Origin: Gracilaria vermiculophylla
Lineage: Eukaryota > Rhodophyta > Florideophyceae > Gracilariales > Gracilariaceae
Assembly (NCBI GenBank): GCA_019155205.2
Contig: JAHNZQ020000181.1
Location: 3,047,999 to 3,111,998 of the forward strand
Reading direction: 5' to 3'
DNA: 64,000 nt
Within the stretch, counting starts at the first letter, position 1; the number at the start of each line of letters is the position of its first letter. The notes under the pieces were generated by a model. The model worked only from the letters and a program-made list of their open reading frames with translations. It was not told the DNA's origin and did not search any database. The translations under genes and the position numbers were made by a program. Positions 1 through 11,697 of the stretch are shown piece by piece.

Positions 1-36
1 TTTAGGAACTGTGACCTTCTAAGTCGGGAGACCAGT
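1..36 (-). mobile_element. Gyp1-a leader with primer binding site
   Basis: These 36 bases match, in reverse complement, the leader just downstream of the 5' LTR of Gyp1-d (54316-54351), and a diverged form occurs in Gyp1-c. On the minus strand the LTR end is followed by AC and then a TGG-starting stretch, whose plus-strand complement is bases 16-34 and ends in ACCA. It is read as the tRNA primer binding site. The element body lies to the left of the window. Confidence 0.7.
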
Positions 37-588
37 TGTGGTACTGTCAGCCCTCCTGTCGAGGTAGTAAAGCACAACGTCCGTTAGGAGTTTTTGTTGA
101 CTCCAAAGGCGCGTATTCCTAAAGGTGGTCTCCGGTATCCGCTGTCGCGAGCCGGAGGAATTCTGAAAGGGATCCGCAAACACCAAGCAGAGGGAGAGGT
201 TCACTGGGCGGACAATGCTCCTACAGGCGCTGCTATGATGCGACCTGGGGATCGGCGGCTTAGAAACCTGCGTAGATAGACAAGAGACTCCAACCGGAAA
301 AGTAAAAGAAGACTCAAGGGTGTTTGTCTTTACTTCCCCAGAGGTGGAGCTCAACCGGCAGATTAAGTATCAAGCCGAGAGCCCGCCTCGGCAGGTCTCG
401 CTTCTGTACTAATTACCTGCCTAAGTTAACTAAAATAAATAATATTTCTACCGTTCCTCAAGGATACTGTAGCGCACGCGGGCGAGCTTTTCCACCACGT
501 GGCCGATCTAATAAAATGCGAACCCTCCTTAGGAATATTATAACTTAAGGCCAAACCACCCTACTGCCGTAGGAGCCACTGTACTACA
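37..588 (-). repeat. Gyp1-a 5' LTR
   Basis: This 552-bp copy of the Gyp1 LTR is the cleanest reference copy in the left half. On the minus strand it runs from TGTAGTAC to GTACCACA, an imperfect 8-bp inverted terminal repeat of the TG...CA type. Seven other copies occur in the window. Because leader sequence follows its 3' end on the minus strand, it is the 5' LTR of an element extending left. Its outer flank is TTCCG (589-593); the matching duplication would lie outside the window. Short ORFs across it have no coding support. Confidence 0.85.
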
Positions 589-1097
589 TTCCGTTAGCTT
601 TCAATTGCACAATTTCAAGCTGTTCGAAGCGCGAAAGAGGTGATCCTCGAGCCATATTGATGGATTTTGATGATGTAGTATCATGATTATGAAACGGTAT
701 TCCTTATATTTTCTGCAAAAGGCGCACTGCATTACTACTTCGGCGCGTTTTTAGGCGTGATATGATTTTGAAACGCACTGTATGTGTGAAGACACACAGA
801 ATGTTTCAAGAACATACGACATGCTCTGAAATCTCAAAAAAACTACCAAATGTATACTTTGTACCTACAAAAATAGGATTCAGAAAAAAGTAAAGTCAAA
901 AAACCGTTTCAAAAGCATATGATTATCAACAACAAATATTTACTGCTCGACGTTCAATAGTTTATTTTGCATCTCTTTTGATGTATATCGTTAATGCAAT
1001 GTTTTAGCATCGAATTGATGTACTTTTCTAAATTTGAGACTGTTAAAGATTTACAGCCAGTTTTAATTCAGTTTTCCAGTTTTAAAAATGTCTGAAA
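589..1097. other. AT-rich spacer, no gene seen
   Basis: No reading frame with coding character and no repeat shared with the rest of the window was found. The sequence is AT-rich with scattered short A and T runs. Confidence 0.5.
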
Positions 1098-1560
1098 TTA
1101 CCTTCCACGCGCATAAACGATCCTCGTCAGCAGTCCCCAAACGTTTTCGATTTGGTTCAGATCTGGTGAGCGCGCCGGCCACTCTAAAACAGATACGCAT
1201 GACTCTTGTAGCCAATTTTTGATTAAAGATGCAGTGAATACAGGCGCAATGCTCTGTGGAAAAAAGAAATTATCATCATGAATTCATAAACCAAAGATAG
1301 CAAATAATTCTATAAACCTTCTTATTACTTTTTCGCGTTCATAGTTGATTCAATAAATGCAATTTCAGTCAAATATTCCTTAGAAATGCCAGTCCAGACC
1401 ACCACAGAGCCTCTACGTGAGAGACTGGTGTAAAAGTAAGGACGTTCCTTACGAAGATCGTGCGAAAAAAAGTTGGAGCAACCCGATCCATCTAAATTGT
1501 AGAGCAACGCCCGGTATCGGGGAACTTCGTGGCTTTGGTTCATAATCCCATTGGGGACTG
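1098..1560 (-). pseudogene. Tc1/mariner (DD34E-type) transposase remnant
   Basis: Read on the minus strand, this is a decayed Tc1-family transposase. The upstream piece (1325-1543) has the first-aspartate region NLDG, then HDLRKE and a GSVVVW block typical of the family. After a frameshift, 1098-1300 encodes FFPQSIAPVFTA and then WPARSPDLNQIENVWG, ending at a TAA at 1098-1100. Aligned to the family FQQDNAPxHTA motif, the second catalytic aspartate is replaced by serine (SI for DN). The catalytic glutamate of IENVWG is kept at the 34-residue spacing. The N-terminal DNA-binding part and the terminal inverted repeats were not recognised. It is a dead fragment. Confidence 0.85.
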
Positions 1561-1766
1561 GTACAGTATTTTATGATAATAACGGCGTCGCATGGTGCGA
1601 ATGGTACACGTGGACCATAGGATGGTTGCTAGAGGTGTGCCACGAATTGTGGGAATTTTACATATCTTTAGAACCCAAGTTTGGGATGCATGACACTGTG
1701 CACTGCACAGTGTGGCCGTACGTAACGCATCGGCCTCGCGGCCGGCGCGCACAGTAAAGTTCCCCA
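1561..1766. other. Spacer, possibly eroded transposon flank
   Basis: This should hold the N-terminal part of the Tc1-like element, but I could not align any frame to the family. It contains one near-palindrome around GTGCACTGCACAGTG. Confidence 0.3.
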
Positions 1767-2066
1767 CCAAGGGTCTTGGTCCTAAGCTTCTACGCCTTCG
1801 GACGCTCTCTACTCCTCATCGGAGGGATTGCCCGTTGCACACGGTAGCTTAGCCGCCTTTCGTGTTATAGAACCCAACCCTTGGAGTGTTTCTATCGTTG
1901 TCGCGTTCGTCTTCGTACGAGGTACATTTCATCGGATCTTCGGATAGCTCTACGCCCCTTTCCTTTTCCTCTTTCGCCCCGTGGCACCGCCACGCTCGCG
2001 CGACCCGCTACCTCAGCAGGCCCGCGCTCCCCATTAGCTGGGCTCGTAAGGCCAATATTGCCGTAG
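1767..2066 (+). repeat. Diverged dispersed repeat R2, copy 1
   Basis: The sequence aligns in the same orientation with 35475-35853. Shared blocks in the same order include CCAAGG, a GAGGGAT..CCCGT block, ACGGT.GCT, GCCTTT and CTTTCC/CCTTTTCC followed by GGCACCGC. I estimate roughly 60% identity by eye, with about 80 bp of net length difference. No gene is visible in either copy. It may be an old LTR or non-autonomous element. Confidence 0.45.
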
Positions 2067-2690
2067 GTAGGATAGTCACGGCCGGAATCTTGGTTGGTGT
2101 TTACAGAGATTGGCAGCGGTGATGCAAGCACCCTTAAGCAATATACTGTACATTAGAGCACGGTAGCGTAAACGAAGGTAACTAAATAAAAAAATGAGAA
2201 AAGGGCTCTGCCATCCTGTCCTTGCACCTTGCGTGTACTGTGAACTCTATCCACACTCAGGCCCTTACCGTGCTACGCACGTGTAGTGCAGACCTTTCCA
2301 AGCAGTAGCCGGGCATTTCGTCATAGATAGACACATACCGGAATCCCGGGAAACCCCGTAGGTCTACGATAGAATACCGAATAAGTGGCCTTCCATATAT
2401 TATCTATGCATAGGGGATGTACGACAGTAGTGGGTGAAGAAAAGCCACGAGGGCAGCTAACTGCAAAGCTGGTAAGAGAAATCTTAGAAAAGAGCGAGCG
2501 CAGTATAACTGGTAATTAATGTACCGAACCATGGGCGTTTTAAGCAGCAAAGGGAGATAAGCTACCGTTGGACACGGGATATCCGTCGATCAGAAGAATA
2601 TACCACCGCAGGGGGAAGGTTCAGAGTCGGAACATTGGTTGAAGCTTTTTGAAGGCCGTGGCGGCGACGCCGGTGCCTTTCAGTACTTTA
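2067..2690. other. Spacer, no gene seen
   Basis: I see no supported reading frame or shared repeat here. A TA dinucleotide at 2689-2690 abuts the left terminal repeat of the pogo-like transposon. Confidence 0.5.
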
Positions 2691-2717
2691 CTGTACCCTT
2701 ATCACAGGCTTGATTTG
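2691..2717 (+). repeat. Left TIR of pogo/Fot-like element
   Basis: Reverse complement of 4940-4966 with two mismatches, at positions 2 and 11. It is preceded by TA. Confidence 0.85.
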
Positions 2718-2872
2718 GGCAATGGTTTCTTTTGGGCATACCTATAACAAAATAGCGTCTGCACTCTTCCGCCTCCTGAAATCTACTCAATCTTCCTCAT
2801 TCGCGGACATCGTGTATCTGAACAGCCCATCCGTCCATCCACCTCCCCAGGTTCATATTGATCCGTCCATAG

Positions 2873-4532
2873 CAGTATGCCTCCGTCCATGAGAGCACAA
2901 ACGCTCACCCACAACGCAAGAATCAAAAGCGAAAAGAAGAAAAGGACAGAAGAGCAAAAGCCCTGTCGCTTATTCAAAAAGGTGTTAGTGCCTTAAAGGC
3001 GTCTACAAAGACAGGGATCTCCAGAACCACGACTACGCGCATTAAGAAATTCTTTGACACCTCCAACAAGGTCGAGCTCGAAAAGCTGCTTGACCCTGTG
3101 CTTCACCATGCTGGGCAGAAGACAGTCTTATCGCCACACGAAGAAGAACTCGTCGTTAAGCGCGCTTTACACGCCGCCGCGCATGGTTTCGCAGTGGATA
3201 ACACAGTCATGACCACTTTACATGCAAGGATAGCAGGTGATAAATGTAACGGATATGCTAACGGTGTGCCCTCCCCTGACGCCATTCGATCATTTCGAGC
3301 TCGCAACCGGGCCTTGGCGTACGGGGTAGCTGAAAACGTGACCGGGGCACGACTAGCAGCGCAAAACAAGACACATATTGAAAGTTTGAAGTACGCACTG
3401 CAGGAGGTGGAGCAACAACATCCGGGTATACTTGCCGATGCCAGTCGAATTTTGGAATTGGGATGAAACTGCCGTATCCGGAGAATATGGAAGGAAAGTC
3501 AGATGCTATGCTTCGGCGTCTACGCACAGTGGTGGTGCTGGGCGCAGTATCAGAGACGCTGGGAAACATGTGACAGCTGGAATCGCTATTTCGGCTGCGG
3601 GCAACATTGCCCCTCTTTTTGTTGTAGCTTCTGGAAATCGAATCGTTAAGACTTGGCGAGACCCGTTACAGAAGCAGGACTTTACTAATGCACTCGGAGT
3701 ACAACACTGGCTTTGCGAAGATAGCTATTTGCCGCCGGAAACTGCAATCCATGTGACAAAGTCTGGCTCCGTCGACCGCAGTGTAATTGTGAAAATCGCC
3801 GAACATGTAAATGCCCATGCCAGGAAAACCATCTCTTCCGATAAGCACATTTTGCTCTTGGTAGACGGACACAGCTCTAGAAAAGGCTTGGAGTGGATTG
3901 AGACATGTCAGCGATTGAAAATTATAGTCGTGCGTCTTCCCGCAAATACAACCCACATTTTACAGCCTTGCGATCAGCTAGTTAACCGAGCGTTTCAGCG
4001 CACAGTTCGAAAAACTAGAGATGCGTTGTTGGCCATGGCGCACCTCTTGTGGGTTAATACGTCTTACAAAATCAAGGTAGCAGTAGCTGGCCATCAAGCG
4101 ATCATACCAAGCGATGCCAGGATGTCTTTTGTGAAGTGCGGGATGTGGCCAATGGACTTCAGATTCGTTCGCTTCGCTATTTCTTCAAGACAGATCGATA
4201 ACCCTTTAACCGAGCACGTAGATGTAGGTCAGACCTCTGCCCAATCTGAAGCTATGTTGGGCAAGGTCACGGTCGCCAGGAGTCATAATATTGCGCTGGA
4301 GTCTGAAATACATCGCCTTACGGACGGAAGGTACCCCGCCTTTCGAGCTCTTTCCAAGGTTTCTGCTCTTATCCAGACCAAATATAGGGTCAACACGATT
4401 CTCCAGCAGGAGATACGGGCTCCAAAAAGTGCTAATTGTAGTCGTAAGGCTCGTAAAAACGGCGGAGGCATGCAAAAATCCAAGATACTGACGTCGAGGG
4501 GACTTAAAAGGTCGTTTCGGGATGCACAGTAG
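2873..4532 (+). pseudogene. pogo/Fot-like DDE transposase (frameshifted)
   Basis: The first frame (2873-3466) is basic, then encodes a helix-turn-helix-like stretch (KALSLIQKG, then SRTTTRIKKFF), then a second helical region. It has no in-frame ATG after the upstream stop at 2870, so the start codon is lost or lies in another frame. The second frame (3432-4532) carries the catalytic core: NWDET (first Asp), LLLVDGHSSR (second Asp) and LPANTTHILQPCDQ (third Asp). Counting between the second and third aspartates gives 35 residues, so DD35D, closer to Fot/Pot than to pogo proper. All three acidic residues are present. The frames overlap around 3432-3466, so a small indel separates the DNA-binding half from the catalytic half. 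The C-terminal tail is basic. Confidence 0.85.
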
Positions 4533-4939
4533 TCAAAGTCTAAGATGGAGGATGCCCGGATATTCGGCGTCGAAATCCCAGAGCTATCTGACAGGAGTGG
4601 ATTGGATAAGGAGAATGTTGAACCGGTAGGTCTCGAAAACGTAACCCGTTATGTAGAGTCCACAGTTGACGACTGCTTTGACGATATTCCAGTTTTTCAG
4701 TGGCGTAGGCGATTTGCGTCAGGTGCGTTGGAGAAAGGAATCGGCTGCCGCACAGATTTGCATCATGATGCTGCACGGTCTTTGCTGGGATTGTCACAGC
4801 TTTGATAGATATGTCGCTGCCGGGGTGCTCAAATTGAGCCGAATGGCGTCTGCTGCGCTCAGAAACAGAAAATTGGGTACCCCAAAAACGGCCTGTATGA
4901 GGGCTAAATGGCAGATTTTACATAAAATGTTAACGTGAT

Positions 4940-4966
4940 CAAATCAAGCCTGTGAGAAGGGTACTG
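4940..4966 (-). repeat. Right TIR of pogo/Fot-like element
   Basis: It ends in GGGTACTG and pairs with 2691-2717 at 25 of 27 positions. It lies about 400 bp after the transposase stop. Short ORFs between 4545 and 4938 inside the element are not conserved with anything I recognise. Confidence 0.85.
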
Positions 4967-7900
4967 ATGATTGAAAACAACAAAATTAAGTGAAGAACGA
5001 GTTACTTTGTTTTTCCACATACTGTGCACAATGCAATGGATCCAACATTGCGCCCAGGGCTGGCTCACACACGTTTAGCGCAGACCCTAGCCGACAATGG
5101 CTGTTGCACTTAATCATAATTTCGCGCAAACCGTTATCAAGCAAATCACAAGTAGAAGTGAATCTACCTCATAGAATTTAATCACTGCAATTTCCGTGGA
5201 GAAGGGAAATGGATTCTTTCAAAAGTTTCTCCTGATCTAGCTTCTGCTTGACTGACATCATTGAATTCTCTCTGACGTTTTCATGCTGTGTAAATGTCCA
5301 TTTCCGTCTTCCTGCTGATTGTTTTGCCCCAAAACAGCGGTTGATAATGTCAAAAATTTGTTTACAAAATATTCTTTCATATCTCAGCGCATTGATCCGG
5401 TCAAGTTTGAAATCAGAAGAATGAGGGCCTTTATTCATGTTTGGATCATCCAAAAAAAAGCTAAAGATGTCCAGTTACGAAAAGAAATTGTTTGTCTCAT
5501 AGAATTAAATATACAGAGAACTGTTACGTTGGTTTACATGTGGCTCGGTTCTTGCAGATATGTGTTTATTCTTGTTCCGTGTATTTTTCGCTGTTCCGTA
5601 AGAATACAATACTTTATTACGGCGCTAAAGTGACATTTGGCATTGTAGAGAGTGGTGTGTTTGGGGGTTAGTGGGGAATAAGTAACCTCAATGTTGTCCA
5701 AACTATATGTCCTCAAATGGAGAAAAAGAAGACATGCTTTAAAGAGAGTTGGCTGTATTCATAGTTGTTTCACACACTGTATGTGGTAGCAATAGCTGTC
5801 CCTCTCAGCCACATCCACCAAAATGAATCGCTTTTAAAGTATTCCATGGCAGAAAACAGGTCTCTCGCAGTTCAAACTTTGAAAGCATGGGAATAAAATT
5901 ACCTTTTACGTCGTACAGCTGAAAATTCTGTAACATGATCTAGTCAAAATTCACAGTCTCCGGTGCTAAGAAATGTGGTACTAATAAAGCCGCGTGAGTA
6001 GGGATTCCGATAATGGCTTCATTTGGCAGACACTTGTTTTTCTGTAAAACACATTGAAACAGAAGCGCACAGTTTGACCTAATTTTTCTACATAGGAAAC
6101 AACGCTGTCACAAAGGTCTCAAATCGGCAAGCAGACTCTACGCTTCATTTCTGTCTTTCAAAGATAATAGCAAATCGGCATCAATGCGGAAGCAGTTTCA
6201 TGTTAAAAATTTGACGCGAGACTGCCATTCACAGTAGTGTTGGTCTTGTTTGGCTACATTGCCATTTTTATTAGTCATTTCTTGTCTTAAAACGGTTTGC
6301 TTCCACCAAAACGAGATCGTTTAAGGCATCATTCTCAATATCATTCACTTCATCCTCTGCTGTACCCCAGCACCGAGAAGCACTACGACTGGTGCACAAA
6401 CCATAGAGGGAATTGAAAGAAAAACGTCCTTCTGTAAGCCACAGGGCAGAAATGCCTTCAAAAGTTAGTTTTTCATTTTTATTACGCAGACGTTGGTACT
6501 GGTCTTGGGCGCTCAAGAACACGAATCACTAACGGGTTTTGTTGCAAAACGATTTTCACTCGTCAAAACAGTGGATACAACACGTCATGCTGCGCAAAAT
6601 ACTTCTTTTTTCTGTTCTAATTGTGTAGTACAATGGTTCACAAAGAAAAAACACCAACAAAATGTTTGGGTTCTTTCTCTGCTGAGATAGGTTGGCGGTA
6701 GAGCCGTCTTAAAAAACCAGCACTACTATTACGTTTTATATCGACTGAACCCGTTGAACAATGCGCGTTGCACGCACAATTTATCTGTCGGTTCGAAGGA
6801 GCATGCAGATCTAAGGAGCCCAGATGTGGTCTAGCCCAAGAAAAGATACCACTCGGTCCAAAAAAATGGAAAGCATAGCACCAAGACGGGTGAAGGTTTA
6901 AGATGACAAGAAATCTAGCGGTATCCGATTGACAGAATGAAGACAGCGTCTAATGGACAGTGGCACAAATGTAATGGTTGGCTCTAAAACGAATGGAGTG
7001 TAAAAACTGCAGGCATCAACACTTTTGGCAAAAGTTGCTTATGACTACTCAGTAAGAAGCGAGGAGCTCGCGCACCTCCACAAAGTACGTTGCGAAAATT
7101 TTGGTCTTTCTAGAGTTTATCCACATGGGTACAGCACCGACGTTGGACCACCCAGCAGACTGCAAACTTTATCGAGCCGGCATCATTAAAAATCAACCCT
7201 TGCTACTTAGACTGGCGCTATTAACTAGAGTTCACGACACAATAGTCATGGCGCATCCCAAACGAATATATACCCTGTTCACCGTAGAAAAATTTTGCAC
7301 TATTCCTTTGGAGGTGCGAGAGCACAATAGGCGTCTGAGACGTCCTTCACTGAGTGTAATAGCAATAGGGAGCCCCACTCAGGGGGTGCATGGTGCCAGC
7401 CGTAACTCCGAAGCGCACCCCAGCTCGGTGTCAGGGCGTGTAGATAGAAGCAAAAAGAGTTGAGAACGTATGCGTGGCTGTACGACGACGTCACTTATAG
7501 TGACTCGGTATCGCGAGGCAAGTGGGGAGTGCGGTCTTTGAAGAAGGCTGTATCTGCGAAGAAACACCGGCGCCAAGGCAATACGCTTTTATGAAAAGGG
7601 AAGTAAGTAACACACACACATAATGAAAACGTATCACGCGACGCTGCGCATTGTTAAATAAATTCACGTAAGATGGATGACTAGCCCAACTGATGTGGGG
7701 GCGCTTCGCGAGGATTTATTCGTTCTCCTGAAGGTCAAGTCTAGAGCTCGCTAGTGGTTACCATTACCTGACTGAGATGATTGAGTTCATTCGCTGAGAT
7801 TTTAAGAGGTGCACGCGCCTCTACAGTAGGTAGCGTAAAAAACAAGATAGACCTATGTACATAAATCAAATAAATACTACAAAACTCCCAAAAGTACGTA

Positions 7901-8488
7901 CCAATACATCACACGTATACCGGTCCTGATACTTCCTATTTTTTTCTTTTTGATACGAATTCACACATGTATGGACCAGGCTAGCAGATCCCAATCTCAT
8001 ACTTCTACTTAACAGATCCTGCCGCGCAGTGGGTGTCATCCCCGAATCATAAGATGTCATCAGCCTTGGGCATCTTCCCATACAGACTAGCAAGTACTAA
8101 TTAGACTTAAAGCATCGACGGCCACGGCGCATGCTAAACCACTAAGTCCTGCTACGTATATACTGCAGATCAACCTCCCATCAGACGAACGAACTCAAGA
8201 CGTTTCGATCATCGACTGAGGGCAGTACAGAGGAAAGCATTGAAATCTTTCTTTTAGACGATTTTCAGTGTCTCCTAATCAGATTTGACCTCCTCCAACT
8301 GGTTGTTTCAGCTCGGGTGGCTTCTCCTGATCCGCCTTTATTTCCTTTTGTACGCACCTTTTTTCATCTTTTTGTCGTTGCGCCAGACGGGTCTCACCAA
8401 TTGCTTCTCCCTTTCAACATGTTTCTTGTTTGTGCACTTATCGGTCTCGCTGCGTCCATCCCTTTACCGAATGATATTTTTCATCGCT
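4967..8488. other. Long AT-rich spacer, no gene recognised
   Basis: I examined six frames over about 3.5 kb. The longest frames are about 120 codons, of low complexity, and resemble no family I know. A short AC run sits near 7612. The last 200 bp is T-rich flank of the Gyp1-b LTR. No tRNA-like or LTR-like structure was found. Confidence 0.45.
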
Positions 8489-9043
8489 TTTGGTACTGTC
8501 AGCCCTCCTCTCGAGGTAGTGAAGCACAACTTCCGTTAAGAGTTTTTGTTGACTCCAAAGATGCGTGTTCCTAAAGGTGGTCTCCGGTATCCGCTGTCGC
8601 GAGCCGGAGGATTTCTTAAAGGGGATCCACAAACACCAAACGGAGGGGGAGATTCACTGGGCGGACAATGCTCCTACAGGCGCTGCTATGATGCGACCTG
8701 GGGATCGGCGGCTTAGAAACCTGAAGATGATCGACGAGAGTCTCCAACCGGAAAAGTAGATGAAGATTCATTGGTGCTTTTCTTTACTTCCCCAGAGGTG
8801 GAGCTCAACCGGCAGACTAAGCATCAAGCCGGGAACCCGCCTTGGCAGGTCCTACTACTATAGTAATTACCTGCGTAATTTAACTAAAATAAGTAATAAT
8901 TCTACCGTCCCTTAAGGGTACTGTAGCGCACTCGGGCAGAATTATGCACCACATGGCTCAGTTAATAAAATATGGGCCCTCCTTAGGAATAGTATACCAG
9001 AAGGCCACACCACCATTTTTCCCTTAGGAGCCACTGTACTACA
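8489..9043 (-). repeat. Gyp1-b 3' LTR
   Basis: This 555-bp LTR is highly similar to 37-588. Read on the plus strand it starts TTTGGTACTG instead of TGTGGTACTG and ends ACTACA. The adjoining internal sequence, read on the sense strand, is purine-rich (TTTAGGAAACGCGG) and is the likely polypurine tract. The duplication partner is lost with the 5' end. Confidence 0.85.
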
Positions 9044-9663
9044 TACCGCGTTTCCTAAATTGTACCACGTCCTCGAGGTACATCTTATAAATTCCACGAT
9101 CCCCGGGGTGGCTCTTATTGGTGTTGATGCACGCGCGGCCTCCAGAGGTGTGACACATTCTTTCCTTCAGGCGTTCCTCCATATTTCCATTATCCTGTGC
9201 AGCTTACCGCCACGGGCTCGCGTTTCATTTCTTGCGGCGTTTGTGGGCCCTGCTCCTCCTTCACCCGGCTGCGTCTGCTCCTTCTTGGTGTTACCAGTTG
9301 GTGCTGCCGCGCCAGTCGGCGACGCGAGTGTCCGCGTCTCCCGGCGTACGGTGCGATGTGCAAGCGCGCAACTTCCGTGGATGGAGCGTGGGTCAGTCCC
9401 GAAGGGATACAGACCTCCTGGAGGCAATCATCACTCCGACTCCTTCGAGGCGACTTTTTCTGGGAACACCCGCTTCCTCGCGTCCGCTCATTTAATATCC
9501 GTGAAGATGCAAGACTCATAATCTTCTTGTCCCCAGCCCCGTCGTTCTCCGTTGGATATGAAAGCACGCCTCGCGATGGTGCTCCATAATTTGCCTGAAT
9601 CCGGTCGCCCGGCTTCTCCTCGAATTCCACGATGGCGGCTTGACGCGGCTCCCTCCTCGGTGG

Positions 9664-9674
9664 TGCATATAGCT
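9664..9674 (+). promoter_or_regulatory. TATA-like element of the Gyp1-b antisense gene
   Basis: TGCATATAGCT occupies the same place as the conserved GGTATATAACC of Gyp1-c and Gyp1-d. The distance from its first base to the A of the aORF ATG is 101 bp, identical in all three copies. This copy has drifted from the consensus. Confidence 0.55.
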
Positions 9675-9764
9675 ACGAATGGTTCCCTAAGTGGTATCAA
9701 ATCTCTCTCTTCAGGTGCTACCACGCGTTCCGTCGCCATCCACCCGGCTTCGTACAGGTTCAGC

Positions 9765-11647
9765 ATGTCTTCTCTGACTTCGGCGACTACATCTCTTTCG
9801 AATCCTGAGGTGTATCACACCTCGACCGGTGTACCGTTTCGTCCAGGGGAGCATATCGATCATCGCGCCACGCGGATTTTCTTCCCATTCCATGACAGGC
9901 GCGTGAGTCTCCCGTGTCCCGTGGAGGATTAAATTCACCACTTCGGCCCATACCTTCAGGCGATGCGATTCCGCGCCGGACCGGAGGTTGCGTGGAACGA
10001 CCAGAGGCGGAACCGCATGGATCCATATCGCGCTCACTGGCTTCACACTCCAGTACACGGTGACATTGCTCCAACCACGGTGGGACACTGCGATACTCCA
10101 TATCTAAGGTGCGCCGAGGAACGGGAGGTCCAGGCGCGACTCCAGGTACTGCTCCACAAGGAGAGCTTGCACCAGAGAGCGGGGCGACCGGGAAGCATTG
10201 CCAACTGGCGCTCTGCCCTCGCGGTGTTGCCCTTCGATCCTCCATACGATCGCCTCTACTGGCTCAATCGGAATCGATGGGGGACGCACCTTGCGGACGA
10301 GACTCGAGTACGCACAGCTTTTGGGTACTTCTATGGGTGGCATAACACGGAATTCCATGACATGCCTTCTGGGCAGCGTCCGAAGTACTACCTGAAGGTA
10401 AATGACTCCTGGAGGTACCACTGGATATCCCCGCATCTCTGCGTGGCGACGCCCACGACATTCGCGTATCACACCTCCGAGGTCCTGGATCCCCATGACT
10501 CCCTAGGGCGGTTTATCATGTTGTTCGCCTCGACAGAGTTTGCAGTCGGCACCTTGATGGCGTATCTCCAAGCAGCGGACGAAGGCGTAACCTCCTATAC
10601 TCGATGCCGCGACAGCCGCCTCTATTGGGACACGTCGTATCAGCCGACCGCCGGGCGTTTGCTCCCATTGTTGGCGTCCATCATTCAGTTTCTGCGCTCC
10701 TTTGCCATCCAAAACCTGATTAAGGGCACCGCATGGAGTGAATACGAGGCGGAGACGCTGTTGGAGTACAACCTCCGGATGGCGTGGAATGACACGCCGG
10801 GTTTCCTCTGGTACGACTACGGCGAGGACCAGTTCCACCCCATTGTGAGGAGTCCTAATGGAGATGATGACGGGCGAGCATACCCTGCCTCTCCCCGTCT
10901 GGCGCCTTCTCGGGTTCCTCAGGTGCCACGGCTCCGAGTACCCGACTACGACCCCTTCATGGAGAGCCTGGCGCATGATGCGCCCCGTCGGTTACCGGCT
11001 CCGTCCCAGGATATGGGCGCACCTCCTGAGGTGATAACTCCGCGGCCCGCCGCAGTGCCGAGTGCCCCCGCGGTGGTAGCCGCCGTGTCTCCTATGGAAG
11101 AGAACGAGATTGCTCCCGTCCCGGTACTTTCGGCCCCAGTGGTGCAACCTCGACTGTAGAGCGTCCCTGCGCCTATTCCTCGGCCTCGCCTGTGGAGCGT
11201 TCCAGTTCCCGCGCCGCCGTCACCTCCGGTGTCACCAACTCCGTCCTTAGCTTTGCCGACCTCCACTGCGGAGCCTGTGGTATCCCGTCGGGGAGCCCCT
11301 GTTTAGCTAGTCCGGCGTCCGCGGCTCCTTCCGTGGCGGTTGTTGCGCCGTCAACGGAGGTGGCCGCACCGGTTGTACCGTCGGGAGAAGTCTCCTCTGG
11401 GGCTCTGGAGGTTGCCTTTCAGGAGTTGGTGCAGTCGTGCCTGGTGACAGGCCGTCCTGCTCCGGCTTCTCCTATGGAGGCTCTGCGCGAGGCGCGTGCT
11501 TCGGTCGTAGAGCTCCACAAGGCACGGATATACCGGGCTTCGATGGCGGCCCTCAAGGAAAGCCTGTCGGAGTTCTTCGATAGCCAAGCGCTCACGGCAA
11601 AAGCGCGCCTCGAAGCGGAGTATTCAACACGCTTCGGTGACCTGTAG
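9765..11647 (+). pseudogene. Gyp1 antisense gene (aORF), copy b
   Basis: This gene lies inside the retrotransposon on the strand opposite to gag-pol, between the 3' LTR and the end of pol, and is convergent with pol. I do not recognise the protein. The ATG at 9765 aligns with those of Gyp1-c and Gyp1-d. The N-terminal region contains EVYHTSTG and FFPFHDRRVSLPCPVED, then a TAA (9930-9932) where copy c has TAC. From 9963 a 398-codon open stretch follows, rich in Trp, Tyr, His and Arg (NDSWRYHWISPHLCVATPT; YHTSEVLDPHDSLGRF; TSYTRCRDSRLYWDTSYQPT). A Pro/Ala/Val-rich linker follows to a TAG at 11157-11159. A C-terminal helical region (KESLSEFFDSQALTAKARLE) is encoded in another frame (11192-11647). 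Intact length would be roughly 600 residues. No membrane segment or catalytic motif is evident. It could be a captured host gene, a DNA- or RNA-binding accessory protein, or an envelope-like third ORF. Confidence 0.75.
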
Positions 11648-11664
11648 GTTACAGGACCATGACA

Positions 11665-11697
11665 AATAAAATATCCTTCGCGTGGAGCAGAAGCTCC
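11665..11697 (+). terminator. aORF 3' signal: AATAAA plus small hairpin
   Basis: AATAAA (11665-11670) follows the aORF stop by 17 bp. A hairpin GGAGC-AGAA-GCTCC lies at 11684-11697. Both are present in the same order in Gyp1-d (61087-61092 and 61060-61073, minus strand), although the protein-coding ends have diverged. The hairpin sits between the two convergent genes and could serve either strand. Confidence 0.5.

Larger units (their letters stand above)
2691..4966 (+). mobile_element. pogo/Fot-like DNA transposon, near-complete
   Basis: This 2276-bp element is bounded by 27-bp terminal inverted repeats that match at 25 of 27 positions. The right repeat begins CAGTACCC when read inward, the usual CAGT start of pogo/Tigger elements; the left begins CTGTACCC. 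The left flank is TA, the expected target site. The right flank is AT, so the duplication is not perfect. Inside lies one DDE transposase gene with an N-terminal helix-turn-helix region and a DD35D catalytic domain, broken by a frameshift. The element therefore looks recently mobile but now defective. Confidence 0.85.

Noticed and set aside
4545..4938. Two ORFs after the pogo-like transposase
   Set aside because: Short, in different frames, and lacking motifs. They lie inside the transposon between the transposase stop and the right terminal repeat.
5000..8480. Small frames such as 7101-7463 as genes
   Set aside because: Low-complexity or random-looking translations, no motif, AT-rich surroundings.
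9060..9630. Overlapping ORFs of 85-150 codons on both strands
   Set aside because: They lie between the Gyp1-b 3' LTR and the aORF ATG, overlap each other in several frames, and the protein reading is not preserved in copies c or d. I treat the segment as antisense upstream region.
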